Shown: positions 18,017 through 26,769, counted from the first letter of the stretch. The stretch is DNA of 64,000 nt from JADKIH01 sp031385005 (GCA_031385005.1 JANNBB010000011.1:248001-312000); one strand, 5' to 3'. A program made the numbers and translations. The notes: generated from the letters alone by a model not told the origin.

Positions 18017-18562
18017 ATGAAAAATGAATTGGCAGGTTTAAGTGAGGGGTTTTATAAAAAACTAATTTGGGTTCTTTCAATTACCGTTTTCCTACTCGTT
18101 TTGGTTTTATCACGTCTCCCCAAAGCCGAAAACATTCCTTCCTGGGCCGCGATTTTACCTGCCATCAATGCTGTTTTGAACGGATGCACCTTTATTGTAC
18201 TCATGATTTCCTTCTATTTTATTCGACGAAAGAAAATAGCTATTCATAAAAAATTGAATATTATAGCATGTATTTTGTCGACGGTTTTTTTACTTTCCTA
18301 TGTGACATTCCATTCTTTTGGCGTAGAAACGCGATTCCCTGCCGATAATCCAATGCGTCCATTATACCTCTTTATACTCTCCACACATATTGTATTGGCA
18401 GCAATTGTTCTGCCATTGGTTTTATTATCTTTGTATCGTGGTTTAACCATGAAGGTCGAAAGCCACAGGAAAATAGTAAAGTGGTCTTTTCCTGTTTGGA
18501 TTTACGTAACGCTTTCCGGTGTTATTGTTTACCTGATGATTTCACCTTATTACAAATTCTGA
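18017..18562 (+). CDS. DUF420 / CtaM-like oxidase maturation protein
   Basis: A 181-residue protein with four predicted membrane helices. It contains conserved stretches AILPAINAVLNGCTFIVLMI, RRKKIAIHKKLNIIA, VTFHSFGVETRF and ILSTHIVLAAIVLPLVLLSLY. The IHK, H-S and S-T-H histidines are typical of DUF420. The family member CtaM of Firmicutes is needed to mature heme A-containing oxidases, which fits this position after the SCO gene. A 102-nt gap separates it from SCO, with no clear promoter seen. Confidence 0.88.
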   Translation: MKNELAGLSEGFYKKLIWVLSITVFLLVLVLSRLPKAENIPSWAAILPAINAVLNGCTFIVLMISFYFIRRKKIAIHKKLNIIACILSTVFLLSYVTFHSFGVETRFPADNPMRPLYLFILSTHIVLAAIVLPLVLLSLYRGLTMKVESHRKIVKWSFPVWIYVTLSGVIVYLMISPYYKF

Positions 18563-18563
18563 A

Positions 18564-18791
18564 ATGCAAAAAAAAATAATTTCATTCTTGTTTTTCCTGA
18601 TGTTTTCAATGGTAACTTTTCAGACATTCTCACAATGTGCTATGTGTCGACGCACAGCAGAAACGAATCAAACTGAAAACACTAAATCGGGGCATGGATT
18701 AAATAAAGGAATATTGTATTTATTGTCGATACCTTATGTTCTTGGTGGTATCGGACTTTTCGCCTGGTATAGAAACAGGAAGAAAGATTAA
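18564..18791 (+). CDS. Small exported CxxC protein at the end of the oxidase operon
   Basis: A 75-residue protein with a signal peptide or N-terminal helix (FLFFLMFSMVTFQTFS), the motif QCAMCRRTAE right after it, a polar stretch, and a C-terminal membrane helix GILYLLSIPYVLGGIGLFAW followed by a basic tail. Its start is 1 nt after the DUF420 stop. I do not know a named family. The CAMC motif next to the periplasmic face, with SCO upstream, suggests a copper or thiol-redox role in oxidase assembly, but that is inference from context only. Confidence 0.75.
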   Translation: MQKKIISFLFFLMFSMVTFQTFSQCAMCRRTAETNQTENTKSGHGLNKGILYLLSIPYVLGGIGLFAWYRNRKKD

Positions 18792-18993
18792 TTCCTGATA
18801 CCCAATTTGTATTTTTGACAATCGTTATTTTAGCTAAAGAGTTTTTTTAACTGAATTCTCAGTATAGATTTTTTTGCCACTCTGTTCTCTCCATACCTAT
18901 GTGTTAAATTTGAACCATGTATTTCGATTTTCATAATTTACCCCAAATTGAGAGTGAAGAAAATCTTAATTTTAGAATATTATAAAAATCAAA

Positions 18994-21591
18994 ATGAAGA
19001 TTAAACTCATCTTTTCTATAGTGATATTTTCGATCACGTTTGTAATTAAGTCAATGGCTTATATGCCGCATCCTGACCATGTTGTTGTGTTGATTTTAGA
19101 AAATACATCTTACAACGAAATCATTGGATCAAGTGCTGCACCCTATATTAACAGTTTGCTCAGTGATAATAAATGTGCTTTGTTTACTCAATCGTATGGA
19201 TTGACAAGACCCAGCCAGCCCAATTATCTACAATTGTTTTCCGGTTCAACGCAGGGTGTAACGACCAATAACCTGCCGGTAGGAATTCCATTTACCACTC
19301 CTAATCTTGGGGCGCAGTTATTGGCTGCCTCAAAAACCTTTATGGGATATTCAGAAACGATGCCTTCTGTGGGATATACAGGAGAAGTATTTGGCGCTTA
19401 TGCCAGAAAGCACAATCCATGGGTCAATTGGCAGGGAGCTACAACCAATGGTATTCCCTCTGCGTTGAATGAAACTTATTTAGCTTTTCCGTCTGCGGCC
19501 AACTACAGTTCATTGCCTCACTTGTCCATCGTAGTACCAAATCAGGATAATGATATGCACAATGGAACGTTGCCAACTCGTGTAACGATAGGAGACACGT
19601 GGGTGCAAAACAATATGGCGGCATATATTCAATGGGCGAAATCGCACAACAGTTTATTCATACTCACTTTCGATGAAGACGATTTCATCGATCAACACAT
19701 CGTTACTTTATTTATCGGTCCGATGGTGCAACCGGGAAGCTATTCTAATTACATCGATCATTATAGTTTATTGGGCTTAATGGAAGACATGTTTTACTTG
19801 CCTCGTATTGCAGGTGCTATAGGAGTTCCTGCCATCGATTATTGTTGGTCACCTTGTTATCAGAATTCAATAGTAACTCCAAATGGTTCAACTTCATTAT
19901 GTCAGGGTGGTAATGTTACGCTGACCGCTTTTGGTGGTGCTTCTTATCTATGGTCAAATGGTTCTACACAACAGTCTATTACTGTAAGCACTGCCGGTAA
20001 TTACACCGTAGCAGTAAACGATGGCGCCGGATGTACTTCAACTTCTTCTCCCACCAATGTCACAGTGAACACCTTTAACTATTCAGGAAATGTTTTTTCC
20101 GAATCAATGGGTACGGTTTCTGCGACGACCTTAATTACGGCACATGAGACGAATAATGGATTCGATAACGATGCACTAACGATGACCGGAACAGGCGATT
20201 TAAGGAATAACACCAATTCTTCCGGTTATACCAATGCAAGTGGATTGGCAAATGTGTTTCTTACAAATACGGTCGGAAAAACATTTTCCATCGAGGGCAT
20301 TAATACAACCGGACTTTCCAACCTGCAATTATCTTTTGGAGTTTACAAGAGCACAACGACATCAACAGGGTCTGATTTACTTGTTCAGTATAGTTCAGAT
20401 GGTGTCAACTATTTACCTTTTTCATTCACAGCATTAACGGCCGGAAGCGGTACGGCAATCTGGTATTATCGTTTGGCAACAACCGCAAATCCGATTCCCG
20501 CTACAACAAATCTCAGGATACGTTTCATGCAAAATGGTACGGCGACACAATACCGAATTGACGATGTCTCGCTTCGGTATACAATAACAAATTCACAGAT
20601 TACAGCCGGAGGGCCTGTAACTTTTTGTCAAGGTGCAAATGTAACATTGAGTTCTACACTAGCGAATACTTACCTCTGGTCGAATGGAGCGACTATGCAG
20701 AATATCAATGTTACCACTAGTGGGAATTACCAGGTTGTTGTTACAGGAAACACCTCCTGTACTGCTTCATCAAATGTAATTACCGTAACCGTTAATCCGG
20801 TTCCTGCAATTACAGGATTATCGCCAACCAATGGTTCACCGGGAACATTTGTCACAATTAACGGTAGCAATTTCAGCACAGTAACTTCTGTTAAATTTAA
20901 TGGAACTTCAACCGCATTCACTATCGTAAACAACAGTCAGATTACTGCCTATGTCCCTTCAGGAGCGACTTCGGGTTTTGTATCGGTAACGAATAATTGT
21001 ACGACGGTGAACAGTGCCCAAACTTTCACTGTAAATATTGTGCCTTCTGTTTTGCAATTAAAAATGTTTATCGAAGGATATTATTTAGGCGCTAATCAAA
21101 TGAAAAATGTTTTGGGTGGTTCAAATTGTGATTCTGTGACAGTTGAGTTACGATCACCTAATTCTCCTTATAATCTGGTCTACTCATTCAAGACCGTAAT
21201 CAATATTTCAGGTATTGGAAATTTCAACTTTCCTTCAGCAGCTAACGGTAATTCTTTTTATATTGTTGCTTATGGACATAATTCATTAAAAACATGGGCA
21301 GCGTCGCCCATTATTTTCAGCTCTTCAACAAGCTATGATTTTACTACTTCGGCGAATATGGCTTATGGAAGCAACTTGAAAAACTTAGTAGATGGAAATT
21401 TTGCTATGTATAGTGGAGAGATCACATCCGATGGTGTAATTAATCTTTCGGATCATGCCAGTGTTAAAAATTCTGCCATATCTTTTTTTACGGGGTATAA
21501 TAAAAACGATTTGAACGGTGACTCAATCGTTGAATCTACCGATTTCAGTATTGTTGAGAATAACTTCAATATTGTATCTATCCAACCCTGA
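18994..21591 (+). CDS. Secreted phosphoesterase with Ig-like, IPT and dockerin-like C-terminal modules
   Basis: An 865-residue exported protein. After the signal peptide, residues about 24-275 form a phosphoesterase (acid phosphatase/phospholipase C-like) domain: PHPDHVVVLILENTSYNEII, RPSQPNYLQLFSG and ILTFDEDDF carry the metal-binding and phosphate-binding motifs. Two Ig-like repeats with LWSNGSTQQSITVSTAGNY follow (near 330 and 570), the second preceded by a beta-sandwich. An IPT/TIG domain (GLSPTNGSPGTFVTINGSNF) begins near 608. The end has dockerin-type loops (GEITSDGVINLSDHASVKN; DLNGDSIVESTDFSIVENN). No T9SS sorting domain is present. TAAATTTG at 18905-18912 is a possible -7 box. Substrate unknown. 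Confidence 0.8.
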   Translation: MKIKLIFSIVIFSITFVIKSMAYMPHPDHVVVLILENTSYNEIIGSSAAPYINSLLSDNKCALFTQSYGLTRPSQPNYLQLFSGSTQGVTTNNLPVGIPFTTPNLGAQLLAASKTFMGYSETMPSVGYTGEVFGAYARKHNPWVNWQGATTNGIPSALNETYLAFPSAANYSSLPHLSIVVPNQDNDMHNGTLPTRVTIGDTWVQNNMAAYIQWAKSHNSLFILTFDEDDFIDQHIVTLFIGPMVQPGSYSNYIDHYSLLGLMEDMFYLPRIAGAIGVPAIDYCWSPCYQNSIVTPNGSTSLCQGGNVTLTAFGGASYLWSNGSTQQSITVSTAGNYTVAVNDGAGCTSTSSPTNVTVNTFNYSGNVFSESMGTVSATTLITAHETNNGFDNDALTMTGTGDLRNNTNSSGYTNASGLANVFLTNTVGKTFSIEGINTTGLSNLQLSFGVYKSTTTSTGSDLLVQYSSDGVNYLPFSFTALTAGSGTAIWYYRLATTANPIPATTNLRIRFMQNGTATQYRIDDVSLRYTITNSQITAGGPVTFCQGANVTLSSTLANTYLWSNGATMQNINVTTSGNYQVVVTGNTSCTASSNVITVTVNPVPAITGLSPTNGSPGTFVTINGSNFSTVTSVKFNGTSTAFTIVNNSQITAYVPSGATSGFVSVTNNCTTVNSAQTFTVNIVPSVLQLKMFIEGYYLGANQMKNVLGGSNCDSVTVELRSPNSPYNLVYSFKTVINISGIGNFNFPSAANGNSFYIVAYGHNSLKTWAASPIIFSSSTSYDFTTSANMAYGSNLKNLVDGNFAMYSGEITSDGVINLSDHASVKNSAISFFTGYNKNDLNGDSIVESTDFSIVENNFNIVSIQP

Positions 21592-21650
21592 ATTGGCTGA
21601 GGTAGTATTAAGAAGTTGTTTGCTTTTTTCGAATTCAGGGCTGTTTTTTA
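21586..21650 (+). terminator. Possible terminator hairpin between convergent genes
   Basis: CCCTGAATT at 21586-21594 (overlapping the stop codon) pairs exactly with AATTCAGGG at 21632-21640, followed by CTGTTTTTTATTTTT. The 37-nt loop is large, so it may be a weak terminator or merely stabilise the 3' end. It lies between two genes that converge. Confidence 0.4.
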
Positions 21651-21676
21651 TTTTTGGAATAAATAAAAGATCTGAC

Positions 21677-22144
21677 TTATTTTTTGATTTTTCCTGAAAG
21701 ATATTTCTTCTGATGATGTTGTTTGGCAATTGCAATCGAATGTGATTCTTCAACAGAAATTTCATTCGCGGCCAGTTCTGAAAGATGGGTATAAAATTTG
21801 CGAAGAATCTTCAATTCATCTTCATTGATATCTTCGATAGCAACAAGTCGGTTGCTTGCAAATTCATTAGCAATTATAAGTTCATTCAGTTTTAAATGGA
21901 GTGCTATGGAATCCTTATTCTGACTTCTTTGAATAAGAAACACCATTAAAAAAGTGATAATCGTAGTGCCCGTATTAATGACCAGTTGCCAGGTGTCTGA
22001 GAAACCGAAAAAGGGTCCGCTTATCAACCAAAGAACAATGATTCCAAGTGCAATTAAGAATGCAGGTGTGCTTCCCGATGCATGCGTAACGGCAGAAGAT
22101 ATTTTTTCGAATTCAGAGGGGCCGCTTTTTTGTTTTTCTTTCAT
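21677..22144 (-). CDS. Low-affinity iron permease family protein
   Basis: A 155-residue protein with two closely spaced membrane helices (FLIALGIIVLWLISGPFFGF and WQLVINTGTTIITFLMVFLI) followed by QRSQNKDSIALHLKLNELI and a helical acidic tail. N-T-G-T-T-I-x-T-F-L-M-V-F-L-I-Q-x-x-Q-N-x-D is the signature of the low-affinity iron permease family. The iron-transport role comes from yeast Fet4 and is unproven for these short bacterial proteins. ATG 22144 (MKEKQKSGPSEFEK) is preferred over an upstream start at 22189 that would add an unlikely extension. Confidence 0.85.
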   Translation of the reverse strand: MKEKQKSGPSEFEKISSAVTHASGSTPAFLIALGIIVLWLISGPFFGFSDTWQLVINTGTTIITFLMVFLIQRSQNKDSIALHLKLNELIIANEFASNRLVAIEDINEDELKILRKFYTHLSELAANEISVEESHSIAIAKQHHQKKYLSGKIKK

Positions 22145-22207
22145 TAAATGGAGTTGCTTAAAATTAAAAATCCCAAAGGAAAAAAGCAAAAACCCAATAT
22201 GTTGCTG

Positions 22208-22618
22208 CTATTCGCTTCCGTTTTTATATTGCTGATGGTTTATTTCTTCTTTTGATTTCCGGAAACGCTTGAGGAGATTTTCACCCACGGATTTTATTCC
22301 TTCCGGATGATTGGAAACTAAATTGGTTACAGCATATTGCAGAAATGTTCCGATTAGCATTTTTAAGGGATTGTGCGATTTGCCAAATAATAATTTTTTT
22401 GTCAAATAGCCCGTTACCATTCCAATAGAGCTGCCCGCAAGATTGTTTTTTATTTCAGGAGAGGAAGTCACTTCGTGAAGCGTATTCTTAATAATGTTTA
22501 TTGGCTTCAAACTTTCATAGGTAACTTGAAATTGCTCTTTAAGAATGACTAACTGTATCGCTTGTTTACTCCTAAGCTCTTCAATATCTTCTCGTAATTT
22601 GTCTTTTTCGGTTTTCAT
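22208..22618 (-). CDS. Uncharacterised envelope-associated protein of the holin/YtxH gene group
   Basis: A 136-residue protein starting with a coiled coil (MKTEKDKLREDIEELRSKQA and onward) and followed by a weakly hydrophobic glycine/serine stretch (NNLAGSSIGMVTGYLTKKLL) and a moderately hydrophobic helix (LKMLIGTFLQYAVTNLVSNH). ATG 22618 overlaps the stop of the upstream holin-like gene (ATGA at 22615-22618), so the two are translationally coupled. A longer frame to 22678 exists but starts within that gene. The layout resembles YqjD/YqjK-type partners of YqjE, which bind membranes or ribosomes in stationary phase. That comparison is architectural only. Confidence 0.6.
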   Translation of the reverse strand: MKTEKDKLREDIEELRSKQAIQLVILKEQFQVTYESLKPINIIKNTLHEVTSSPEIKNNLAGSSIGMVTGYLTKKLLFGKSHNPLKMLIGTFLQYAVTNLVSNHPEGIKSVGENLLKRFRKSKEEINHQQYKNGSE

Positions 22619-22968
22619 GCTATTCTGATTTTCCTCATTTGTGTTATAATTGAGTTGCTGATCGGGAATTTTATCCATTGATGACGAAAAACATGAAGCA
22701 TAAGTGCTACAAAAGCGTAGAAGCCGCCAATTAAGAAGAATCCATAATAGGATTTTCCAAGTAATTCACCTGTCCATAACGCAAGTCCAATGCTGATAAT
22801 TAAGACAAACAATGCAACGGCTATGAATACTGCTAATTTTGAAACCAGGGAAGAGACGACATCTGCCGATTTATCTATTGCATGCAATTTAAATAGATCG
22901 ACACTTGTTTTACTATATTCCTCGGCTCTTTCAAAGAGTGCTTCAAGCGGTGTTACATTGTCTGTCAT
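22615..22968 (-). CDS. DUF1469/YqjE-like holin-superfamily membrane protein
   Basis: A 117-residue protein with an amphipathic N-terminal helix (EALFERAEEYSKTSVDLFKL), then two membrane helices (VSKLAVFIAVALFVLIISIG and SYYGFFLIGGFYAFVALMLH) and a basic tail. This fits the phage-holin superfamily III/DUF1469, which is generally a cellular envelope-stress protein rather than a phage lysis protein. No phage genes are nearby. It is co-directional with YtxH upstream and coupled to the coiled-coil gene downstream. Confidence 0.78.
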   Translation of the reverse strand: MTDNVTPLEALFERAEEYSKTSVDLFKLHAIDKSADVVSSLVSKLAVFIAVALFVLIISIGLALWTGELLGKSYYGFFLIGGFYAFVALMLHVFRHQWIKFPISNSIITQMRKIRIA

Positions 22969-23041
22969 AATAAATAAATAATCAACATAAAAAAATTAAC
23001 TAAATGTAATAGGTACTAAATAACTCTAAATAACTGTTCAA

Positions 23042-23341
23042 TTACATCGAAGCATTTCTTACATCAGATGTAGCATTCTTGTATTCTTTTTTTACTTCTT
23101 CAAATTTTGATTTTCCTTTTTCGGATAAATCTTTAGCTGTTTTTTTAGCTCCTTCAAATTTTTCCGTCATTGACGCATAAAGTTTGTCGAATTTTGCTTT
23201 TAATTCATCTGCATAATCATCGCCTTTGTCAACGATCATCTTTCTTGTTTTGGAACCTTTATCCGGGGCGAATAAAATTCCAATCAATGCTCCTGCGGCA
23301 ACTCCTGCCAATACGCCTAATAATACTTTTCCTGAATTCAT
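23042..23341 (-). CDS. YtxH domain-containing protein
   Basis: A 99-residue protein with an N-terminal glycine-rich membrane helix VLLGVLAGVAAGALIGILFA followed at once by PDKGSKTRKMI, the YtxH signature, then a long charged amphipathic helix (about residues 40-95) rich in Lys, Glu and Ala. YtxH proteins are general-stress envelope proteins; the helix probably lies on the membrane or interacts with lipids. It heads a three-gene - strand group with the DUF1469 and coiled-coil genes. Confidence 0.9.
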   Translation of the reverse strand: MNSGKVLLGVLAGVAAGALIGILFAPDKGSKTRKMIVDKGDDYADELKAKFDKLYASMTEKFEGAKKTAKDLSEKGKSKFEEVKKEYKNATSDVRNASM

Positions 23342-23477
23342 AATTGTTTTATTTTAATGGTTAAACTGACTTTATTTTTGAGTGTAGTAATTTTTTTCTA
23401 TTTAGTGGTTACAATTAAAATGTCTAAATATTATGTGTTCGAACATTACTAGTATTTTTTATTGAAAATTTAAAAAC

Positions 23478-23921
23478 TTATTTTATATATGGTTTATCAG
23501 TATTTTCTATATTGAATAAGTCGCCCTTCATATTTATGTATTCTCCTTCATTCATCTTTTTCGATATGCCGGTTTTATTATGCATCGATCCATCACTGCT
23601 TACTCTAGTTCCGTTTTCCATGGTGATATCATGATCCATCAGCGTGGATTCTCCATTTTTGATAATGATCATATTGCCTTTATAAAGCATTACACAGTCA
23701 GTCTTTGGTAAGTTTTTAACTGTATTACTATTTACTTCTTTTTTCTTTTGCTTCATTTCGGGATCTTGATTCATTCCATCCGGGAAGTTATCGTTATGAT
23801 CAACATTTTTCTGATTATCTTTTATTTCTTGCTTATTCGTTTTGTTTCCTAATGAATCAACTTGAGTAAAAGAATGGAAAGAACTAAAAAGTAAAACCGT
23901 AATTATAAGGTAATGCTTCAT
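23478..23921 (-). CDS. Secreted protein with a DUF6799-like domain
   Basis: A 147-residue exported protein (signal peptide MKHYLIITVLLFSSFHSFTQ). It has a low-complexity, charged spacer at residues 25-70 and a C-terminal domain built from short beta repeats: CVMLYKGNMIIIKNGEST, LMDHDITMENGTRVSSDGSM, KKMNEGEYINMKGDL. The M-x-x-G-x-M...L/I-x-x-G-x-x-I-x-x-x-G pattern matches DUF6799, a small Bacteroidota domain of unknown function. It lacks a T9SS sorting domain. Family assignment is from memory of the pattern. Confidence 0.6.
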   Translation of the reverse strand: MKHYLIITVLLFSSFHSFTQVDSLGNKTNKQEIKDNQKNVDHNDNFPDGMNQDPEMKQKKKEVNSNTVKNLPKTDCVMLYKGNMIIIKNGESTLMDHDITMENGTRVSSDGSMHNKTGISKKMNEGEYINMKGDLFNIENTDKPYIK

Positions 23922-24048
23922 TTCATCTATTTATAAATCCTTCACAAAATTGCAATTGTTTGCAGCATTATTTATTATACAATTTTGGATTATTGTTGCA
24001 TCATTAATGTATTTAATAATTATACTTGTTAAAATTCAGCCCCTCTCA

Positions 24049-24089
24049 ACAGGAAAATTGCATGTTTTCCTGTAATATTTTTATATTTG
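24049..24089 (+). promoter_or_regulatory. trhO promoter with a 9-bp palindrome inside the spacer
   Basis: TTG at 24058-24060 and TATATTTG at 24082-24089 form a -33/-7 pair with a 21-nt spacer, 8 nt ahead of ATG 24098. ACAGGAAAA at 24049-24057 is the exact reverse complement of 24065-24073, with TTGCATG between, so the palindrome covers the -33 element and half of the spacer. This is where a repressor would block RNA polymerase; no binding protein is known. Confidence 0.55.
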
Positions 24090-24097
24090 CATTCCGA

Positions 24098-25186
24098 ATG
24101 ACTTTATACAATAAATACGATAAGCAAAAGCTGAAAAAAGAGCTTTTTGAGGAAAAATTCAAGAGAATTACCCTGTCTTTTTACAGGTATGTTATTCTTG
24201 AAGACGTTTCTGCCTTTAGGGATGAATTGTATCTGAAGTTGAATGAAATTAATGTATTCGGAAGAATCTACCTGGCTCACGAAGGAATCAACGCACAGAT
24301 TTCTATTCCCGAACAAAATTGGGAAGCTTTTACTTCTCTACTTGAAACTATTCCACAGTTAAAAGGCGTTGACCTGAAAATTGCCATTGAAGATGATGGA
24401 AAATCTTTTTATAAACTCATTGTCAGAATAAGAAATAAAATTGTTGCTGACGGACTCGAAGATTCTGCCTTCGATGTTACCAATGTAGGAAAGCATCTTA
24501 CCGCAAAAGAGTTTAACGAAGCATTGAAGCAAGAAGGAACCATCGTTGTCGATATGCGCAATCATTATGAAAGTGAAGTCGGTCGTTTTAAAGGCGCTGT
24601 GTGTCCCGATGCAGATACCTTTCGTCAGGAACTTCCATTGGTGCTCGACTTGTTAAAAGATAAAAAAGAAAATAAAATTTTACTCTATTGTACCGGTGGT
24701 ATCCGTTGCGAAAAAGCAAGCGCTTTTTTGCGACACAACGGTTTTGAAGATGTCAATCAGCTAAACGGTGGCATCATTCATTATGCCCGTCAAATTAAAA
24801 GTGAAGGACTCGAATCGGAATTTATCGGGAAGAATTTTGTTTTTGATGAACGAATGGGCGAAAGAATTACGGATGATGTCATTAGTACCTGTCATCAATG
24901 TGGTAAACCAAGCGATCATCATGTTAATTGCGCCAACGACGATTGCCATTTACTATTCATTCAATGTGAAGAGTGCTCCCAAAAAATGAACGGCTGCTGC
25001 ACCGAAAATTGCAAAACAATTGCCGCCTTACCATTGGAAGAACAAATAACATTACGTAAGGGAAAGAAAAAAGACGACGCACATTCTGTTTATAAAAGCA
25101 GGTTGCGTCCAAACCTTCGCGAATATCTGCAAAGTCAGGAATTGAATGCTCAAAAACTATCTCATGATAAAAACACTACTCAGTAA
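24098..25186 (+). CDS. trhO: tRNA uridine(34) hydroxylase, rhodanese family
   Basis: A 362-residue member of the TrhO/YceA family that hydroxylates U34 of certain tRNAs in an oxygen-dependent reaction, a step toward 5-(carboxy)methoxyuridine. The N-terminal acylphosphatase-like domain includes GRIYLAHEGINAQIS. The central rhodanese domain has NHYESEVGRFKGAVCPDADT and the active-site loop LLYCTGGIRCEKASAF (Cys about 198). The Cys-rich C-terminal part (CHQCGKPSDHHVNC, CEECSQKMNGCC) is typical. ATG 24098 is chosen because it sits just after a strong promoter; a longer frame from 24026 would extend upstream through the promoter. Confidence 0.93.
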   Translation: MTLYNKYDKQKLKKELFEEKFKRITLSFYRYVILEDVSAFRDELYLKLNEINVFGRIYLAHEGINAQISIPEQNWEAFTSLLETIPQLKGVDLKIAIEDDGKSFYKLIVRIRNKIVADGLEDSAFDVTNVGKHLTAKEFNEALKQEGTIVVDMRNHYESEVGRFKGAVCPDADTFRQELPLVLDLLKDKKENKILLYCTGGIRCEKASAFLRHNGFEDVNQLNGGIIHYARQIKSEGLESEFIGKNFVFDERMGERITDDVISTCHQCGKPSDHHVNCANDDCHLLFIQCEECSQKMNGCCTENCKTIAALPLEEQITLRKGKKKDDAHSVYKSRLRPNLREYLQSQELNAQKLSHDKNTTQ

Positions 25187-26750
25187 AATTGCAATTCTGG
25201 TTTTAGTAATTGCCCCAACTTTTTCCCATTCACAAGTCTTACTAACAGAAAATTTTTCTACCGGAGCGTTACCTGCAGGATGGACAAATGATAGTCTCGG
25301 ATTTTCTGCAACCCACCTCTGGGAATTCAACAATCCTTATTCCCGTTTCATTATCGGTTCAGCTTTCGATGCTGACTTTGCAATCTTCGATGCCGATCAG
25401 GGTTCCTTTGACGACGGTTATGATGAAAACAGTTCGCTCACTACACCGTCAATCAGTCTGGCTACTGCTTCCGTTTCCCTCTTCCTCGAGTTCGATGAAC
25501 AGTTTCGCGCAATTTCTGCCGGCAATGGAGCAACGCGATTGATTAAACTGAGTACCGATGGAGGTCTCAACTGGACTACGGTCGATAGCACAATTAGTAA
25601 TATTGGCTATCCAAATCCTGCCATTCATTCGATTTACGATATTTCTTCTACCTTATCCGGATCATCTCTGCTTGTCCGTTTTCAATATATCGGAACATGG
25701 GATTGGTGGTGGGCAATCGACAATGTCAGAATCGTCAGTCGTCAACCTTGCACTGCACCTCCTAATGCCGGCACTTCCATTTCTAATTTTAGTTCTGTTT
25801 GTAGCATAGATACTTTTTCTTTGTCACTTACCGGAGCAGATGTAGGTATTAGTCTTTCTTACCAATGGCAGATTTCTTCTGATAGTTTAAATTGGACAGA
25901 CCTGGCAGGTGACACTACAGAGTCGGTTTTTGCTAATCAATCATCGGAAATGTATTACCGTTGTGGTTTGACTTGCAGCGGACAAACTTCTTACTCTATT
26001 CCTGTCTTTGTTCCGATGAGTATTCCAACTTCTTGCTATTGCATAGGCATCTTTGATACAGGTTGTGATGCCATCGATAAAGTTGAATTCAACACACTTT
26101 CTAATATCGGTACAGATTGCAATTCGAATATTAATAATTACATTAATTATCCTGCTACCGGCAATACAACTACCGTTGTCTGGGCCGATAGTACATACGA
26201 TCTAACTTTTGCATCCGGACTCGGATCCGGAAATCATGGCGCTGCTGCTTGGTTCGATTTCAACCAGAACGGTGATTTTCAGGATGCAGGAGAGTTTTTC
26301 CACATTTCTGATTCCATTCCGGAATCCTCTACCGATTTCATCACGTCGATTACAATTCCGACTATGGCTTTGGGTAATACCAGAATGAGAATTCGTTATG
26401 TGTATAATAATACTGTTGTTCAATCAAGCGACTGCGACTTGTATGGTTATGGCGAAACAGAAGATTATACAATTGAAATCAGAAACATTTTAATCGGATT
26501 ACCCGAATTGACGGAAAAGAATTTTTATGTTTATCCTTCTCCGGCTAATAGTTATTTCACTGCAGGCGCAATTGGCTATAAGGGTACGGTTCATTATACA
26601 TTACTCGATCAAACAGGACAGACCATTATCAAGCGAAGCAGCGCCCTTTCTGAGGAAATTTTCAATGTCAGTACGTTAAGTTCCGGAATTTATTTTCTGC
26701 GGATTGAAACAACAAAAGGAAGTACTTGTAAAAAGATAGTAATTCAGTAA
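25164..26750 (+). CDS. T9SS-secreted protein with MAM-like and GEVED domains
   Basis: A 528-residue secreted protein of unknown function. A signal peptide (MIKTLLSKIAILVLVIAPTF, ending near SHSQ) precedes a jelly-roll region with LTENFSTGALPAGWTNDS and IGTWDWWWAIDNVRIV (residues about 25-195). An Ig-like segment (SYQWQISSDSLNWTDLAGD) follows, then a GEVED domain (AAWFDFNQNGDFQDAGEFFH, then GETEDYTIEI), and finally a type A T9SS sorting domain (YVYPSPANSYF ... SGIYFLRIETTKG). The chosen ATG lies 23 nt inside trhO, so the two may be co-transcribed. It should be exported through SecYEG and T9SS and displayed on the surface. Confidence 0.82.
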   Translation: MIKTLLSKIAILVLVIAPTFSHSQVLLTENFSTGALPAGWTNDSLGFSATHLWEFNNPYSRFIIGSAFDADFAIFDADQGSFDDGYDENSSLTTPSISLATASVSLFLEFDEQFRAISAGNGATRLIKLSTDGGLNWTTVDSTISNIGYPNPAIHSIYDISSTLSGSSLLVRFQYIGTWDWWWAIDNVRIVSRQPCTAPPNAGTSISNFSSVCSIDTFSLSLTGADVGISLSYQWQISSDSLNWTDLAGDTTESVFANQSSEMYYRCGLTCSGQTSYSIPVFVPMSIPTSCYCIGIFDTGCDAIDKVEFNTLSNIGTDCNSNINNYINYPATGNTTTVVWADSTYDLTFASGLGSGNHGAAAWFDFNQNGDFQDAGEFFHISDSIPESSTDFITSITIPTMALGNTRMRIRYVYNNTVVQSSDCDLYGYGETEDYTIEIRNILIGLPELTEKNFYVYPSPANSYFTAGAIGYKGTVHYTLLDQTGQTIIKRSSALSEEIFNVSTLSSGIYFLRIETTKGSTCKKIVIQ

Positions 26751-26769
26751 AAACACCAATAAAAGGTCT

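Noticed and set aside
22615..22968. Phage holin implying a prophage
   Set aside because: No phage structural, integrase or lysis genes are nearby; the DUF1469/YqjE-like family is a cellular envelope protein group.
24026..24097. Upstream extension of trhO by 24 codons
   Set aside because: It would translate through the promoter and palindrome; family members begin near the MTLYNKYDK segment.
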